From Coprinus comatus (taxonomy: Eukaryota; Basidiomycota; Agaricomycetes; Agaricales; Agaricaceae): DNA of 64,000 nucleotides. This document shows positions 12,378 to 24,927 of the stretch, piece by piece (the stretch's first letter is position 1; every line of letters begins with the position of its first letter). The DNA lies in contig JAWPGT010000047.1 of assembly GCA_034638255.1 (NCBI GenBank), positions 62,001 to 126,000 on the forward strand, read 5' to 3'. Made by a program: the position numbers and the translations under genes. A model generated the notes under the pieces. That model ran no database searches and was not told the DNA's origin. It saw only the letters and a list, made by a program, of their open reading frames with translations.

Positions 12378-13138
12378 GAATCTGAATTAACTAACACTTG
12401 ACTCTCGATCATGTTTATATGTAAATGTACTGGTTTGAAACCTAAATTTTAGGCTACAATATACCGTCTTAGTCTCTTTTTCTGCTTAGTATTAAGGAGA
12501 AAAGAAAAAAGAAGTGATGATAAAATTGCCATAAAAAGGTTCCCGACATGCCCGGTGATATATGTCGGTTGGGGTGAACATTCTCCTTCACTTACACATT
12601 GCTAATCTGATAAAATAGAGTTGGGATCATGATGAATTATGATGGACTTCTTTAAACGTTACACGGTTCGCCAGGTTGGGCCGAATCTATATACAGAAAG
12701 TAAGTAGCCAACGAAAGTTTGGGCATCCGTCATGGCCGGTCATCGATCCGTCGCGCAAATTTCAAACCTTCAAATTTACAAATTTCTACTGGTAGAACCA
12801 TCACATGCATCACAACTCTCCTTGGTCCTCGCTTTACCCAACACAGATTGCAAGAATGAAATATAGACATAATTCTGATACTTAGGTGGGTCTGTGGTAT
12901 GGCTTAGTAAATATTTGAACAATCTTGGAGAGTTTTCTGATCTGATTTACCGATTTGTGGCGCAGGTTGTCCAACTTTGAGATAAACTGGACGTCCATTT
13001 TGCGGGGGATCGTTGGATAAATGTAGATAACGTGGAACTTATATTTCAATACAAAAACCACGTCAATGTCTCTTGTGATCGATCTACTGCGATTGTAGCT
13101 TCTCTCACAAAACTACTAACACTTGATCTTCAGAGACA
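12378..13138. other. Intergenic between ALDH copies 1 and 2
   Basis: Nothing but the presumed terminator and promoter was seen. There is no obvious TATA box close to the next start codon. Confidence 0.4.
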
Positions 13139-15440
13139 ATGCCGGGCACTTGGACTCACGACTTCAATACACCGTTGTACAAGGGGACTATCACTATCAA
13201 CACTGGGTTCGTTGACTGTCTGTTTTCTCAGGGTTTGTCGCTGATTCCGCCTACAGATTATATATCAACGGGCAGTGGGTGGATCCTGTGGATCACGCTA
13301 CTATTGAGTATGATGTTCAACGTCGTTCGTTTATTCTATACTGAGACTGTGGTTCAACTAGTGTGATTGACCCCAGTACGTTCAATTATCACACTGCCTG
13401 ATATCCATGCTATATTTTATCCTCAGCTAATGGGAAACTGATTGCCACCGTTGCTGCCGGCTCTGCCAAGGACGTGGATATCGCCGTTGAAGCAGCTCAA
13501 AAGGTTACCTACCCAGAAAATATAAGCTTTCGTGCGCATATATTGACTTACTATGATGAATAATAGGCATACAAGACAACTTGGGGTCTCAAATGCCCTG
13601 GTCGCGAGCGAGGCATATTACTTAGTAAACTCGTCGCTCTTCTAGAGAAGCACGAAGACGAGCTGGTTGCACTCGAGACTCTCAACGTTGGTGAGTCTAT
13701 CTCCTTTCTGTTCAGATTTACATGCTGGTCGTAAACTTATACTTGTCTAATTACCTTTAGGTAAAACATTTCATGAAGCCAAATCATTTGATATCAAATC
13801 TGTCATTGATACCTTCCGTTATTTTGCTGGATGGGCGGATAAGGTACATGGAAAGACTATCGAGACTACGGATAAGAAGATGGCATACACTAGACGCGAG
13901 CCTTATGGCGTTGTTGTGAGTAAATAAACAAATATCAGTATCTTTCTGCGACTTGCTAACAGTTGAATGACAATAGGCGTGTATCGTACCTTGGAATGTT
14001 CCTTTAGTCAGTACTCAACTTAGGTGCAAATAAGCGAGGATACTAATGGTCGATTCAGTTGATGACATCGTGGAAGTTAGGACCAGCACTAGCTACTGGT
14101 AATACCGTAATCCTAAAGGTGTGTGAAAATGTAGTTCCAAGCTCCTGATCGGCGTTGAAGTATTTCTTAGCCTTCTGAATTAACTCCTCTCAGCGCGCTG
14201 CGGCTCTTTGCGCTCATCCATGAAGCTGGCTTTCCACCTGGCGTAGTAAATATTATCAATGGTTATGGTTAGTTCATCTTCATTACGTTCCCTTTAGAAT
14301 GTCTGCATTAACATTTAACTATGAATAGGTCATACGGTCGGGCAGGCGATAAGCGAGCACCCAAAAATCGCGAAACTGGCATTCACGGGCAGTACTTTAA
14401 CAGGGAGGAAGATTCTCAAAGCTTCTTCTGAGACAAATTTGAAAGTAGTGACGCTTGAACTAGGAGGGAAGAGTCCGACTATTGTGTTTGATGATGCGGA
14501 TTTGGAACAGACAGTCAAATGGGGCTCTCTTAGAATTTTGTAAGTCTTGGGTCATTATCTGGAGCGAATAATCATCTGAATTTGGTAAACCAGTTGTAAC
14601 ATGGGTCAGAGATATATTAATTTATTATAATACCGAGTTTGGGGGCTAAATAATTTGCAACAGGTCAATCATGTATCTCAGCAGCTAGAATATTCGTTCA
14701 AGAAGGAATCTACGACGCCTTCCTCGAACGCTTCACGGGCATGGCAAAAACTTTAGGCGATCACACAGGAAGCCCTTTCGACCCATCGACTCTACATGGT
14801 CCCCAGATCTCACAAACTCAATTTGATCGTGTTATGGGGTACATTAAGATAGGAAAGGAGGAAGGAGCCAAGGTGGTCATCGGAGGGGAGAGGGTTGGAG
14901 ATGAGGGGTTCTTCGTGAGGCCGACTATATTTACGGAGGTGAATAGACACATGAGGATCATGCAAGAGGAGATATTCGGACCAGTTTGTATGATCCATAA
15001 GTTCAAGACAGAAGAGGGTTAGTGGATTTGTTTCTTATATCTTCGGCTGAGCTGAATTTATATCTTTTCAGAGGTGTTAGACCTCGCAAATGACGTTGCA
15101 TATGGCTTGGGAGCCAATTTATTTACGGAGAATGTGGGTAAAGCCGTTAGGGTTTCTCATGCTCTTGAAGCTGGGAGTGTGTGGGTCAGTCATCTATTCC
15201 TCGCGATCACAAAAAAGGGGCACATAACATATGCGTATCCTCTAGGTGAACTGTGCACAGGATGTTGAGACGTGTATGCCATTTGGTGGGTACAAGCAAT
15301 CGGGAATTGGACGAGAGATGGGAGAATACGCGCTCGATACGTGAGTGGTTTTGATATAATTATTTGCCCATAAATTAAATTGGCTGTGCAGCTATACTCA
15401 AGTTAAGGGTATCCATATCAATATCGGGCAGAAAATATAA
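13139..15440 (+). CDS. NAD(P)-dependent aldehyde dehydrogenase, copy 2
   Basis: The intron pattern matches copy 1: exons 13139-13206, 13257-13307, the 14-bp exon 13362-13375, 13427-13503, 13567-13690, 13761 onward, and an 11-bp exon (TTGTAACATGG) before the nucleophile loop. Motifs present: [20 protein letters not shown] with the catalytic Asn, [23 protein letters not shown] (Glu base), GQSCISAAR (Cys nucleophile), [29 protein letters not shown], and a C-terminal INIGQKI. Where copy 1 has TPG, copy 2 has CPGRERG, shared with copy 3, so copies 2 and 3 look like a more recent tandem duplication. All catalytic residues are kept, so the enzyme is probably active. The substrate is unknown. Confidence 0.88.
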
Positions 15441-15934
15441 CGCGTGGGAGTGATTTATCCAGAGGGTCTTCGAGATTTCGGACTGCCCTTTCCATATCAT
15501 CACTAAGCAAATATATTCTTCTTGCTGTTTGTAATCATATGTTACGGAAGTCATCATAAAAATATCAACGAGGAGGAAGAGAAGCGTTTAACACCCACAA
15601 ACATCACCATGGCACCTGACCTGCTGATCCACTTGTCTGACATATCAAACTTAATTCATTACTTTCTATTTCCACTCTCACTCCAACAGGGAATATGTTG
15701 CCCACCCCAAGAATAGTCTCCCCAAATTCACACCAATGTTTATAGATACTGTTCGACTTCGGAGCATCTGAGTGGGGTTTAGGAAGAGATGATTAATGAC
15801 ATATTGTGGGGAGTCATTATGCATGGCATCAGAATGCATATGTTTGGAAGGTGCAAAGCTGAAGTGACGTGCTATAAGACCTTGTCAGAAACAGCTCTTT
15901 TGATTCAAACCTCTATTATTTTAACTCATTAACA
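15441..15934. other. Intergenic between ALDH copies 2 and 3
   Basis: No gene was seen. A TATAAG word at about 15870 lies 65 bp before the next start codon and may serve as its core promoter. Confidence 0.4.
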
Positions 15935-18316
15935 ATGCCGACGACTTGGAAACACAACTTTGATACTGAGGTTTTCAAGGGTACTATTACTGTGAACACT
16001 GGGTACGCAATCGTTGATATGTGGTACTTGTAATTTGAATATTAATTGAAGGCGTATGTGTTTGTAGGTTGTATATCGACGGAAAATGGGTAGATCCAGT
16101 TGAAAAAGCCACTATCGAGTAAGTTATACAGTTATAACTCTTAGTGGATGGTACTCTTTGCTCAACTGACACAGTGTAATTGACCCAAGTACGTTCATTA
16201 ACCCCTATCTCAATTGAATTGAATGATTAACGAGTGACTTACGTAGCCACTGGAGCAACCATCACACCAGTTGCTGCTGGCTCTTCTAAAGACGTCGATA
16301 TCGCTGTACAAGCAGCCAAAAAAGTAACCATTTTCCACAACTTAAACTTTGAATATATGCGCATATACTCATCATCATTATTGTATTAGGCTTATAAAAC
16401 AACATGGGGACTCAAATGTCCCGGACGAGAAAGAGGAATATTGTTGAGCAAGTTGGTAGCGTTGATGGAGAAATATCAAGATGAACTTGCTGCACTTGAA
16501 GCTCATAATGTTGGTATGTCCGACCTCTCCCTTTTGATTCGGGTTTGTATCTTCACTTACAGTTTACTATCTTTGTGTGGATGAATAGGAAAGACGTTTG
16601 GTGCTGCGAAGTTTATGGATGTAGCAGGAGCTATTACAACTATCAGATATTATGCGGGTTGGGCGGATAAGATTCATGGAAAGACGATTGAGACGACGGA
16701 TAAAAAGATGGCATATACGAGACATGAACCTTATGGTGTTGTCGTGAGTTTCTTTCCTTTATGTAATGGCCTATGGGTCTCTGACGAGTGAAACTAAACT
16801 ACTTGCTGGGGGATAGGGATGTATTGTGCCATGGAACTTTCCTTTAGTGAGTCTATCATGTGCTATTGGAAGATATCAACTTGTAGACTGATGCGCTTAC
16901 GAATCATATAGTTAATGGCATCATGGAAGTTGGGTCCAGCTTTAGCTACCGGAAACACTGTTATTTTGAAGGTATGTATTGGTGTCTATGTCTCATCTTC
17001 CGTGACTAAAAAAAAAGTCATTTTAGCCATCCGAGATGACCCCTCTCACAGTTCTGAAGCTTGCAGAGCTAATTCACGAAGCAGGGTTTCCACCTGGTGT
17101 AGTAAACATCATCAATGGCTATGGTTGGTTCTTAACTATACATTACATTGATTTCCTAATCAGTGAAAATCTGGAATAGGAAACACTGTAGGACAAGCTC
17201 TCAGCGAGCATCCAGTCATTGAAAAAGTTGCATTCACCGGAAGTACCTTGACCGGACGGAAGATACTCAGGGCTTCATCAGAGACAAATTTGAAGGTCGT
17301 TACACTCGAACTGGGAGGAAAGAGTCCTACTATTATCTTTGATGATGCGGATTTGGAGCAGGCGTTGAAGTGGGGATCAATGGGTATTTTGTAAGCATGA
17401 CTAGACTTTCTGCCTCTGGAACCGTAAACGATGCTGATACAATCTATCTTGAAACTAGCGCGAACATGGGTAAGGTGGTTACGTCTCATTCATTACATCT
17501 ACTAAAACGAGGAATCTGTACTCAAGGTCAATCATGTGTTGCTGCTTCCCGTATTTTTGTCCAAGAAGGTATTTACGATCAGTTCGTGAAGAATTTCCAC
17601 GGACTCGCTCAGAAATTGGGAGAAAATACTGGTACTCCATTCAACGCTTCTACCTTGCATGGGCCTCAAGTTTCGCAAACTCAATTCGACAGAGTTATGG
17701 GTTACATTAATTCAGGAAAAGAAGATGGTGCAAATGTACTTATTGGAGGTGAAAGACATGGTAATCAAGGATATTTCATCAAACCTACTATATTCACGGA
17801 TGTAACCCCGAAGATGAAGATCATGCAGGAGGAAATTTTTGGCCCAGTTTGTTCGTTGTATAAATTTAAGACGGAAGAGGGTGCGTGTGTTACTGGTATT
17901 CCTTACTATTCCTCGTTGGATTTCTGATGAGAAGTATATAGAGGTATTGGAGATTGCCAATGACGTTGCGTATGGTTTGGGTGCGAATGTATTCACTGAG
18001 AACGTCAGTCGAGCAATAAGAGTTGCTCATGCACTTGAAGCTGGCAGTGTCTGGGTAAGTTTGGAAAGACGTGAATTTGAATGATATATTGACATATGAA
18101 ATGATTAGGTCAACTGCGCACAAGCTACGGAAATGAATGTACCATTCGGAGGATATAAACAATCTGGAATTGGACGCGAGTTGGGTCAATATGCACTTGA
18201 TACGTGAGTGAATGTGATAAATAAAGCTACCTGAAATTGGTGTTAATCGGCGTTTTTGGACTTTCAGGTATACACAAGTTAAAGGTGTACATATAAATAT
18301 TGGCCAGAAGTTGTGA
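15935..18316 (+). CDS. NAD(P)-dependent aldehyde dehydrogenase, copy 3
   Basis: It begins MPTTWKHNF and reuses the cluster's intron plan. After the first intron come [11 protein letters not shown], then the 14-bp micro-exon encoding VIDP, and an 11-bp micro-exon CGCGAACATGG just before GQSCVAASR (Cys nucleophile). Other landmarks are [10 protein letters not shown] (Asn), [18 protein letters not shown] (Glu), [29 protein letters not shown] and the C-terminus INIGQKL. It is very similar to copy 2 along the whole length, including CPGRERG. The gene is convergent with the MACPF gene; their stops are 349 bp apart. All catalytic residues are present. Substrate and physiological role are unknown; general aldehyde detoxification or use in growth on lignocellulose is a guess. 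Confidence 0.88.
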
Positions 18317-18665
18317 GGGATCAAAACGAAGTACGGGCTGATGCTGAAGGGTATTGATATTTGTAGTTAAACAAGGATGGATCGTCACATTACTTAAGCA
18401 TTGTGGAGAGGAGGTTGCAATAAGATTTGAACAATAATTCACGACGCCCTACAACGCTGCACAACTGACAACTTCGAGAATTTGCGTTTTTGGCATTTGC
18501 TGCGGGGTCAATTTCTCCCAACTGACACAACAATAACAATGATAGATTCAGTCCAGATATATGCAACTGTAATACCGATTTCAAGTAGTACATACAAATT
18601 CTTACAAACATTTGAAACTACTGTGACAAGAGTCCTACAACCCTTGTACAAAGTGATTGAAATAG
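18317..18665. other. Convergent intergenic region
   Basis: This lies between the 3' ends of ALDH copy 3 and the MACPF gene. Nothing was recognised. Confidence 0.4.
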
Positions 18666-20441
18666 CTACTCTGCTTCCTCAATTGCTGCACTGCTGGCGA
18701 CAACCTTACCAGCCTTGAGCTTACGGAGATAGTTGGTAAGAACTTCATCCCAAGTGCGTTCCTCCTCGATGCGATGGTTGTGACGACGCTCTGGAATTGG
18801 GATGGAAGAAACAGGTTTCTGGAAGTACCATTCACTGTTGTAGTTGTTATCAGTGATCTTGTCATTTGTGTACGTTTCCTAGTTTAGTATTAGCATTGGA
18901 AAGATATTATGTGAGGTAGATATCTACATTCTCGAAAGTTGCTGCTGCGCGGCCCCTCGCCCCTGAACCACCGTCGCTTCCATGAGAAATATAGAAGTCA
19001 ATGGGAGATCCGTCGTTGATAATGATAAAGCTTATTTAGAGGACAATAGTCAGCGCAAAGCAATAACTTGGAAGACCAGCATTGTGACGTACTTAATAGT
19101 CATCCTATAATGGTCGTGACTCCTTTCTTCTCCCCAGAATACCTTGGTGTACGAAAGTCTAGTTCGAGATGGATCTGGGAAAGGCTTCGAGTCGTCCTTG
19201 ATCAGGACCGCGCTAGGTGTCAACAAGCCGAACTCGGCCCAGTCAGACTCGATAGACAAGGAAACATAGGTTTGGTAGAGTTGAGGATGGAGAACGATCC
19301 ATCTATATGCATCTTCCATCGCATTTGCATGGTTGCGGACTTCCAGGGAACCAGCCTCCTTCATGAGGTACCATAATTCCATAGTACTGAAGCCCATGAT
19401 ATCAGAATTGGTGTTGGCAGTACCAACCCACCTCCTGTATTCTTCATACGAGGTCGCATCCAATTCAATTTGAAGACCCAGATTTACGTCTCCTCCACGA
19501 ACTGCGAGAGTCTTCTGCATATAATTGGAGTAGGTCTTGTATTGTTCGGTTTTGGTAATGGAGGCGTCAAACTGGCCACTAGACATGATCCCACCATAGT
19601 TGGCTTTAACATTTGCAGAGAAGTTCCTATTTACTTCGCTAGTCTCGTTTGAAGCATGAACAGTCTATCATCGCCACTAGAGTTAGTAAATTGAAAAGAC
19701 ATATAGTAATGAATACTTACCAACTGGAATCGAGAGCCATACATGCAGTCGGTTATAATGTGTGTTCCATAAGTACCAAAGAACGCCTTGTACTCGCGAA
19801 CCTGATCCCTGGTGGGGTTGGATGGGAATGGGTTTACAAGCTCCGGAAGACGCCTTATGATTGCTCGCTCCTCGAAATAAGGCAAGTAGTTGCGTAAAAA
19901 GGCACCATAATTATCAACGTTCATGCTGTACAACGCAAATTGATTATTGCTGGTAAAGGACTTGGAAAACGCATATGAAACCGAGGCAGAGGCAGAGATT
20001 GCTCCATACGTGGCTGAGAGACTGGCGTTGGCCTGGAATGCAGTGTTGGCAGTGGAACCACTCTCATAAGTGATAAAGGATCCGTCAGCACTGGTAATAT
20101 CCTCATTGATGCCAACGATGCGAGGAACGGTGTATGTTACGCCATCTATAATCACAGACATGTCAAATAACAATGCCTATGAGAATATTAATATCATATC
20201 GACTAACCGATGGTAACTTGACGAGGTCTGTCTTCCGGATCAACATCAATCATTAAAGCACCTCGCTTTATGGATTGTGCAACCTAAGAAGAGATGAGAT
20301 CACATATACAAGGAAACACTAGTCGAGGAATCGTACTGTCTTGATATTCAACGGAGTCACGGTGGACATATCCAGGCCATAGCCTAGATAGTTCAGAGCA
20401 GGTAGTTCAACAGCCCGAGTATCTCTGCGACGAGTAGACAT
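18666..20441 (-). CDS. MACPF-domain protein (membrane-attack-complex/perforin fold)
   Basis: Six exons (20337-20441, 20208-20283, 19721-20145, 19093-19664, 18928-19030, 18666-18878) join to 497 residues. The MACPF signature is visible as FGTYGTHI followed by a Gly-containing segment; the usual second Gly of the GG pair reads as Ser. Before it lie Ser/Ala-rich beta-strand stretches (SATYGAISASASVSYAFSKS), as in the pore-forming core. After it comes a linker with GGDVNLG. The C-terminal part has EWYFQKPVSSIPIPERR and a basic-acidic tail. No signal peptide is evident; the start MSTRRRDTR is polar. In fungi, MACPF proteins include pore-forming partners of aegerolysins and developmentally expressed proteins. 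No aegerolysin gene is seen in this window. Whether this one forms pores is unknown. A decayed copy lies 1.5 kb upstream. Confidence 0.85.
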
Positions 20442-21960
20442 GAGAGGGTTCAATCAATTCACCGAGAGGGAATGATGATTATTTTTTGCGAGGCTGACGA
20501 CTTTATATACACATACTGATATACCAATGTAGATACCAGTATCCTTGTCGGTGGAGTTCGAGAAGCGCAGGGAGTAATGTGATTCAGACTGTTCCGTGCA
20601 AGCTGTCGATCTCTGACTTCAACCGAGTTACTGAAGCCAAGAGCCTCAATCGACGTACGTACTCGGAGTCACAGGTTGACCTCCAGGCTTCATGAAGCAT
20701 TTATCCTGTCTTGTTAAATTTAAACACACCAAGCCTTTCAATAAACTGGTCTCTTAGAAGTCCTCAGATACGTCATTGCATCATGCGGCGTCGGGAAATT
20801 CCGAAATCCTTCAACAACAAATTTCAATCTCTCATTAATTGTGGATACATACTATAGGTGCGAGGTAGGTGTTCAAACAATGTGAATTGTTGGTTTATTA
20901 TCTAGTACTCATCATGCACATATACCTAGTATACCCGAAGGTTCTGGTGCAAAGAGATGGTCGAGGGACAGTCTAAAACTGTGGGTCTGCAGTGCAAAAG
21001 CTTCATCTCGTCCTGCTACCCGCCGGCAACATCAATATGCGGATTCTTCACAGACACTGTCTGGGTTGTGAAATGTATCTACATAACTCCTTAAGACTTC
21101 TGATGACAGGTAGACGACGACCAACTTTCAGGTCCTCGACTTTTGATTTTCCCTCTTGTTACCCACTGACGGTTTCCGGAAGCTCAGGATGTCTAAAAAC
21201 AACTTATGCTTGTGTCTATATTGGGCTCTTCACCAAGAAATACCATCATATCCTTCTCATCCACACAGCTGATCAAAGAATCACTGAAATTTTTTGGAAG
21301 ATGATACATACCCTGTGCTCATGCTTATTTCAATTCAAACTGATCTTCCATATTGTGAGTAAATGATCCTGGATGTATCATTATATGTATCGGGATATAT
21401 TCATTGCACGAAGCTTTCAACTTGGGCCGGTGGGATACTTATTTTTATAGTGCAGTTGGTTGCTGAAAACAGAGGGTCGAAATTATGGGAGCGAGTTTCA
21501 ACACGGAATGTCTTCAAATTCCCGGTCAAAAAGACAATTGTAAAACAATAGAATACAAACTTTCTCTCCTGAGCGTATAGCGATCACACACATTTTCCTA
21601 TCTACAGTTATTTTTGTATCCATTACCATGAATACTAAGCCCGAACATACCCAAAACATTCTAGCTTTCAAGTTGCCACAGAATATCCGTTAGATCTACG
21701 AAGCTACAGTCATCATGCTAAATATTTTTTACCATAGTACTAAATCTATGTTTATGGCTGATTGCGGTGTACCCTCAAATGTGCTAGAAGCGATGGTGGA
21801 TCTCTTCAACCAATTGCGCTCGTGAATGTGCTCGAAGAACTGAGGGAAAGTGACTCCTGAGTGACTCTCTGCAACCAATCGTGGAGCTCAATCCGTCTAG
21901 TACGTGGGAAGATACTGTCTTTTGCATATTGTGTACACTTAACGATCTACTAGTCCTCTT
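20442..21960. other. Upstream region of the MACPF gene, no further gene
   Basis: The promoter lies near 20.5 kb. Open frames near 21.0-21.4 kb show no family features. A short frame from 21628 contains LAFKLPQNIR, a stop, then IYEATVIML, slightly like a 2EXR domain start, but it is too short to call. Confidence 0.35.
20501..20509 (-). promoter_or_regulatory. TATA-like box of the MACPF gene
   Basis: TATATAAAG on the minus strand lies 60 bp upstream of the start codon at 20441. Confidence 0.5.
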
Positions 21961-22767
21961 GAGATAGTTGGTGAGAACTTGGTCCCAGTTCACAATAATG
22001 ATTGTACGGAATTGTGATGGAAGGCTCAACGGACTTCCGGATAAACCATCGCATGTTGAAGTTAATATCCGTGATTTTGCTGTTCGTGCATATACGTAAC
22101 AGTACGTTGTGTGGAGGCTTCCATCCTTCCATATAACAAGAGGTATCACGGTGATCATTTAATGCCCCTTTCTGTAAAGGTTGACATTGGATGCCTTCCC
22201 GTAGGATTTAGAAATGCAGATTCGTCTTCAAACCTTGTTTGCTTCGGAGACTCCCGACATTTAATCGAGAATTCTAAAAAGCAACAACCAAATCATGATA
22301 ACTATATTTGGTAACTATCGTGAGTTGTATGATTTTTATCAAAAATGAGGGCGATAAATAATGTTTATATATATATTTCTTCTTTCAACATTGATTTTTA
22401 CCAGACAGGTTTTGGGGATTCATTGGCAGCTCAGGTGGATTCGAAATATTTTTTTTTGTTTCCCCCTATAATGTGGTGAATATGTGGTGTTGAATTGATA
22501 TATGGAGTTGCGGACTTTCAAAATTAAGGGCCTCCTCCAGATTAAAGTTTAGAATTGCGTCTGTTTTATGATGCTAAATATCTCTAGCCTAGTATGGGAT
22601 ACGGAACACTCGGCACGTCAACAACGTATTTGAGTTTGAGGACAAAATCTGTGTTTCGAAATCCGTGTGCGGATGTCATCCATTCTCCCTTCTCACTGCC
22701 ATCATCGACTCTGTGTGAGAAAAATGAAAACCAGTGGGAGATCCATCTTGAACAATAACGTTTTGTA
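21961..22767 (-). pseudogene. Decayed second MACPF gene copy (3' fragments only)
   Basis: Two blocks match the last two exons of the neighbouring MACPF gene, in the same order and strand. Block 21961-22098 reads KITDINFNMRWFIRKSVEPSI and, after a frame change, NWDQVLTNYLKR. The intact gene has KITDNNYNSEWYFQKPVSSI and TWDEVLTNYLRK. Block 22683-22767 reads DGSPTGFHFSH, against DGSPIDFYISH. In the live gene these segments are 49 bp apart; here about 585 bp separate them, suggesting an insertion or reshuffling. No 5' MACPF domain was found upstream. This is a relic, not a gene. Confidence 0.75.
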
Positions 22768-23099
22768 GTATGTACGGGTATGTAGTATGAAGAGAAGACC
22801 TTGTTTGTTTATATCCTTCCGGTTCGCAGGACCTCAGCAGGACAAGGGGACAGGAGGGGATTTTTAGAGGAGATCAGTGGCTCTGCCCTATGTAATACTT
22901 GGCCCATGTGTAACTTTGGCGATCTGGTTGGTATTGCTTCCGGAAGGTATTAGGGTTGGTGACCTTACCACTCGTTAACAGCCTCCAAGACCGTCGCTTG
23001 TACCTTTCTTGCCCTCACCAACAGCATTCATCACAAAGCATCACAAGGCACTTGTATTGTTGGTCGTGTCAGTGACAACTTACACACACGTGCACAAGC

Positions 23100-23119
23100 T
23101 TTTTTTTTTTTTTTTTTTT
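23100..23119. repeat. Poly-T run (20 nt)
   Basis: An uninterrupted homopolymer of 20 T. It could be a nucleosome-excluding tract, the poly-A tail of a minus-strand retroelement remnant, or prone to sequencing error. No retroelement sequence was recognised beside it. Confidence 0.8.
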
Positions 23120-23353
23120 GTATTCAACATTTATATACCGCTACAAGTAAACTAGTACTAAGACGCGGCGGACCTAAAATACTATTATGAAACAGGAATT
23201 ATGGTACCGGTATACTGGGGGTGTTCTACTTTGTGAATCAACGAGAAAATGTGGAGGAGTCTGGTTTCAGTATAAGTTGTATGGAGAATAAAATGTTCGG
23301 CGGTTGAGATTAGGCAGGGACACGTGCACAAGCGGAGATTGATGGAAATGATC

Positions 23354-23361
23354 TATATAAG
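23354..23361 (+). promoter_or_regulatory. TATA-like box of the F-box-like gene
   Basis: TATATAAG lies 72 bp upstream of the start codon at 23433. Confidence 0.4.
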
Positions 23362-23432
23362 TCCCTGCAACCTACAAATCGTTGCCTCTCTTAACGCTTT
23401 AAACCCATTAACCCCCCCACTGGTCCTGAGTC

Positions 23433-24687
23433 ATGGAACTATCCCCTGGTAATGAAGTAAAGAGCTCTTGTAAGTGGTATTCTTTGGTTGTGATGAGTAG
23501 TCAATTGACCAACCTGCATTAGCATTTACATTCCCTCAAGATATTTACGACTCGTTCATCAGCCAGCTTAGCGATGATCGACATACCTTGAAAACTTGCT
23601 CATACGTCTCGCGAAGCTGGCTGGCTACATCTCGGATCTTCCTTTTTCGGGAGCTTTCTATCGAAGCTCAACGAGTGGAAGAGCTCATTCAACTGGTCCA
23701 ATCGCCACTTTGCACCTTTCCTCATCTAGTGAGGTCATTGCACCTGATCCAATGCGAACGTTTCTCCCAGAATCGGCTAATGGTTCTCCTTAATTTTGTT
23801 AATAATCTCGAAACTCTCAATCTAGAACGCGCATTATGGTATAATACACATCTCGCCCAGGACTGCCGACACGCCTTCAATCATATTAAAACATTGATTC
23901 TCACATCATGTAGTTGGAAGACCGTCGAAAACTGGGGAAATTTCATCTCTTCCTTTCCTTCACTGTGCCATTTGATGTCCGAATATGACAACATCCCTAA
24001 TAATTCTGTGACTGCAAGTATTACAGCGTCCAAGAAACATCCGCTTCCAAACCCCCTTCGAACATTGTATTATGCGAATCAAGAGAATAGTACTCTGCAT
24101 TACATTGTACATCAGGCAGGTAACATCGAGTCTGTCGAGATTTTTGCATTATGGGCGGATAGGATGGTTTCATCGGTACCCCTCATTGTCGATACTCTTG
24201 CAAGAATGGGGCCTTCTCTACGAAAATTATATCTCTCTTTTGGAGGACTGGATATTTACAGTCAAGGTGCGTCGTTTATATGACTAAGTTTGCATAATGT
24301 TTCTCTCATACTTCGGGTCTAGGCATTGTATTCACGCTGAAGCACAACACATCATTACAACGTCTGGACTTTCGTGCCTCACGCAGTGCTGACCTTCCTT
24401 TGCTGGTGAAAATACTTCCAACAATTAGGTCTAGGGTGTCGTTGCGCATCCTTATCGATGTTACAGTTTCCACTCAAGCCCTAGACTGGCCATGGGAACT
24501 CATTAGCCCAGCAGTGATCAACAGTAATATAATGAGCGTTGAAGTTGTTGTTCGGCACTATATGAGCCGTGCCACATTCCTTGACGAAATTTGCCAATTG
24601 TTGGGAGGTCTTGATAGAAAAGGGATCCTTCAAATGACGCAAGTAAGGCGTCATAATCGCGAACCCTGGAAGGAACTTGATATGTAG
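23433..24687 (+). CDS. F-box-like / leucine-rich-repeat-like protein
   Basis: Three exons (23433-23448, 23523-24266, 24323-24687) give 374 residues. The first exon has only 16 bp and is inferred from the splice pattern. The N-terminus FTFPQDIYDSFISQLSDDRHTLKTCSYVSRSW and IFLFRELSI follows the basidiomycete F-box-like pattern: P.D/E, a helix, L..CS.VS..W, and R..LFR. Loose leucine-rich segments follow (LVRSLHLIQCERF, FVNNLETLNLERAL, LRKLYLSFGGL, LQRLDFRAS). Such proteins are numerous in Agaricomycetes and are thought to be SCF ubiquitin-ligase adaptors; targets are unknown. The gene is convergent with ALDH copy 4. Confidence 0.75.
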
Positions 24688-24927
24688 ATGTACGTATATC
24701 TATTCGTAGAAAGCGAGAGGGAGGGAGTTAAAAATGATGTGTGCGAATATGTGAGATATTTTCACTTGGTATAGAATGAGTTACTGTAGTAAACATGTAT
24801 TGTGTAGTAATTTGTAATGATTGAGGTCATATATAGTACATATAAATTCACATATAAATTCATTTATATCACAAGTGTTGATGTATTTTTCTTAATCCTA
24901 ATCCTCTGCTATGAGCGCTTCTCAACC

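Larger units (their letters stand above)
22768..23432. other. Intergenic upstream of the F-box-like gene
   Basis: No gene was seen. It contains a 20-nt poly-T run at 23100-23119 and a TATA-like box near 23354. Confidence 0.45.

Noticed and set aside
20992..21366. 124-codon plus-strand frame
   Set aside because: No motif, no promoter or introns, and amino-acid composition looks random.
21628..21826. Short frame with LAFKLPQNIR-stop-IYEATVIML, faintly like a 2EXR domain start
   Set aside because: Too short, with a stop inside and no following domain.
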